DNA of 32,808 bases from CAYRVF01 sp964427535. Lineage in GTDB: Bacteria; Chloroflexota; Ktedonobacteria; Ktedonobacterales; JADMIN01. The stretch covers positions 1 to 32,808 of the forward strand of contig CAYRVF010000056.1 in assembly GCA_964427535.1 (NCBI GenBank), written 5' to 3'. The notes beneath the pieces are model-generated. The model had not been told where the DNA came from. It ran no database searches and saw only the letters and a program-made list of their open reading frames with translations. Below are positions 32,195-32,808 of this stretch, piece after piece (position 1 is the stretch's first letter; the number at the start of each line of letters is the position of its first letter). The translations under genes were made by a program, and so were the position numbers.

Positions 32195-32465
32195 GGCTGC
32201 CCTTTTCCGAGGATGTGCCAGGCTCCGCCATGTCCGTCTGACGCGGGGTCGCGGTGGCAGTCTACCATTCCAGCTGCGTCGTCGCGCGCGCTGCATGGGA
32301 CACGCCGCTCGTGGAGAAGTGGGGTGTGGGGAGCCGTCTCACTGGACACGTCGTGGCACAGTCTGTCTGAAGCTGACGGTGCATGCCCGTAGAACTGCCG
32401 TTCTCCGCTTCGCTATACTCTCTCGTGCGAGGCAGGTTCGGGCAGTAGGTGAGACTGGCGTACGT

Positions 32466-32693
32466 ATGGCGCATCGATAGGGGGTACCCATCCGGGTCAA
32501 GATGAAGTAAGAGGAGCAGCGGCCCACGTCGTTTCAGTGGCGTGGTCGCCGCTAGTGGATTGATGTGCTCTCGCAGTGGCACCTGCGTGACCGCTAGTGG
32601 GAGATCGAGCGCGAGAGTGACCGGCAAAACTACCGTGTGATGAGCACGACCGGCGGTGACCTCGCGTTCTTCGATCTCTACCATGACCTGGAG
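32466..32693 (+). pseudogene. DUF6504-like protein relic with in-frame stops
   Basis: One plus-strand phase reads VPIRVKMK, EEQRPTSFQWRGRR, WIDVLSQWHLRDR, and WEIERESDRQNYRVMSTTGG...FFDLYHDL, separated by TAG or TAA codons, including TAG at 32553-32555 and 32595-32597. The pattern of RPxxFxWRGRR, a DVL-W helix, YRVxTxxGG and FDLYHD resembles the small DUF6504 proteins often found beside Y-family polymerase or DnaE2 genes. With four stops in about 75 codons it is dead. The sequence to the window end (32694-32808) is unassigned. Confidence 0.5.
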
Positions 32694-32808
32694 TGTTCAA
32701 AGTTGCGTTCATGCACATCTCCTTTGCAGGTGCATGGCGTGCTGCGCGTGCTATATCCCCGCCTTGCTGACGGGAATCTGGAGTTCGATCACGGCCTCGT
32801 CGTGACCG

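Noticed and set aside
12635..32693. Genome-wide recoding of TAG as an amino acid
   Set aside because: Several intact genes end naturally with TAG (cupin at 1353, hydrolase at 22238, aminotransferase at 24836, ligase at 26220, regulator at 27124, cupin at 27670).
1..32808. tRNA or rRNA genes
   Set aside because: I looked in the spacers for T-arm (GTTCRANNC) patterns and acceptor pairing and found no convincing case; no rRNA-like sequence was noticed.

Overview
The window is a GC-rich bacterial chromosome segment with long, low-density intergenic stretches and one 100-base run of N (10735-10834), so it comes from a scaffolded assembly. Several traits suggest a Chloroflexota genome of the Ktedonobacteria type: cytoplasmic XRE-like helix-turn-helix modules fused to varied effectors, a class III cyclase/NB-ARC ATPase/TPR giant regulator, a KGG-repeat protein remnant, and many small lipoproteins. 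This placement is an inference; there is no rRNA or marker gene in view.

Left part (1-10.5 kb): a TetR regulator divergent from a cupin, a membrane-anchored hypothetical protein, a medium-chain acyl-CoA synthetase, a Tat-exported DinB-fold protein, a regulator-like fusion (HTH, one membrane helix, oligopeptide-binding domain) and two small lipoproteins with good hairpin terminators. Middle (10.5-18.4 kb): a 51-bp minisatellite broken by the assembly gap, two small minus-strand genes, a second HTH-fusion gene of cyclase/ATPase type interrupted by an in-frame TAG and a frameshift, an IS5-type transposase remnant, a class II glutamine amidotransferase and ilvE.

Right part (18.7-29.0 kb): ten consecutive plus-strand genes form a probable catabolic operon: APC permease, enolase-superfamily enzyme (N-acylamino acid racemase/MenC type), metallo-beta-lactamase-fold hydrolase, glutamine-synthetase-like ligase, PLP aminotransferase, second glutamine-synthetase-like ligase, IclR regulator, cupin, AhpD-like protein and an SDR with a degenerate active site. 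I infer uptake of an amine or amino acid, gamma-glutamyl-type ligation, epimerisation/hydrolysis and transamination; the substrate is unknown. Beyond it lie fmdB and fmdA (formamidase) on the minus strand, then decayed genes: an HTH remnant joined to a KGG-motif tail, and a DUF6504-like relic with four in-frame stops.

Two things stand out. First, the two HTH-fusion genes (starts at 8866 minus and 12635 plus) share a homologous intergenic block of about 300 bp, and in both cases a small lipoprotein gene lies divergently on its other side: a duplicated regulator/lipoprotein module. Second, short tandem duplications of 7-51 bp recur throughout the window, in spacers and inside genes, and at least one explains a frameshift.
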